A stretch of DNA of 34,765 bases, from NCBI GenBank assembly GCA_002291845.1, contig DBAU01000015.1, forward strand, positions 1 through 34,765. Reading direction: 5' to 3'. Position 1 is the stretch's first letter. The number at the start of each line of letters is the position of its first letter. A program made the translations under genes and the position numbers. This stretch comes from Alphaproteobacteria bacterium UBA1002. GTDB taxonomy: Bacteria; Pseudomonadota; Alphaproteobacteria; Rickettsiales; UBA998. Positions 34,605 through 34,765 of this stretch are shown here, in pieces. The notes beneath the pieces are model-generated. The model did not search any database. It saw only the letters and a program-made list of their open reading frames with translations, and was not told where the DNA came from.

Positions 34605-34765
34605 GATCGTCCTTGGTTTTTTGGGCGAAATTAGACGCCACGATGGGCTTTCACAAGTCACAGATGATGACAATTTGATATATCGACGAAAAGTGCATTA
34701 AAAAACGCAAATTTGTCACGCAGCCGTAATGTATAAGCGCTATAGAGCCAGCCCTGAGGGTCTCC

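Overview
The window looks like a piece of an alphaproteobacterial chromosome of medium-to-high GC. The pointers are the order hupB, tRNA-Val(UAC), tRNA-Asp(GUC), nuoA; a collinear nuoA-N operon followed by birA, coaX and an RNase J gene; a short FGS-type phosphatidylserine decarboxylase next to pssA; and a Rickettsia/Thermus-type isocitrate dehydrogenase with a C-terminal extension. I cannot place it at order level from sequence reading alone.

Layout. 1-1785: C-terminal part of an RND transporter, cut by the window edge. 1800-4733 (minus strand): an operon icd, psd, pssA with stop/start overlaps (TCA cycle enzyme plus the last two steps to phosphatidylethanolamine). 4879-6434: two adjacent glycine-rich membrane proteins sharing one hydrophobic module, function unknown. 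6676-7316: hupB with a strong terminator, then tRNA-Val and tRNA-Asp. 7385-8839: two small Cys/His-rich exported proteins (the second a 57-residue lipoprotein) converging on an M48-family metalloprotease.

8989-30556: a very tight plus-strand gene train. It begins with all fourteen respiratory complex I subunits. Two genes that are not complex I subunits sit inside it: an AT-rich two-helix membrane protein between nuoD and nuoE that runs 130 nt into nuoE out of frame, and a secreted DUF3298-like Cys-containing protein between nuoE and nuoF. A 42-bp imperfect palindrome separates nuoH and nuoI, and a possible 21-codon ORF separates nuoI and nuoJ. The train continues with birA (biotin ligase without a DNA-binding domain), coaX (type III pantothenate kinase), rnj and a large AsmA-like envelope protein.

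30648-34604: a degenerate GGDEF/EAL-like protein and a prepilin-peptidase-like membrane protein that lacks the first catalytic aspartate, convergent with glmS on the minus strand. The window ends in the upstream region of glmS.

No CRISPR array, insertion sequence, integrase or phage gene was seen. The most unusual material is accessory: the two insertions in the nuo operon, the Cys/His-rich pair, the glycine-zipper pair and the two degenerate signalling/pilus-type enzymes.
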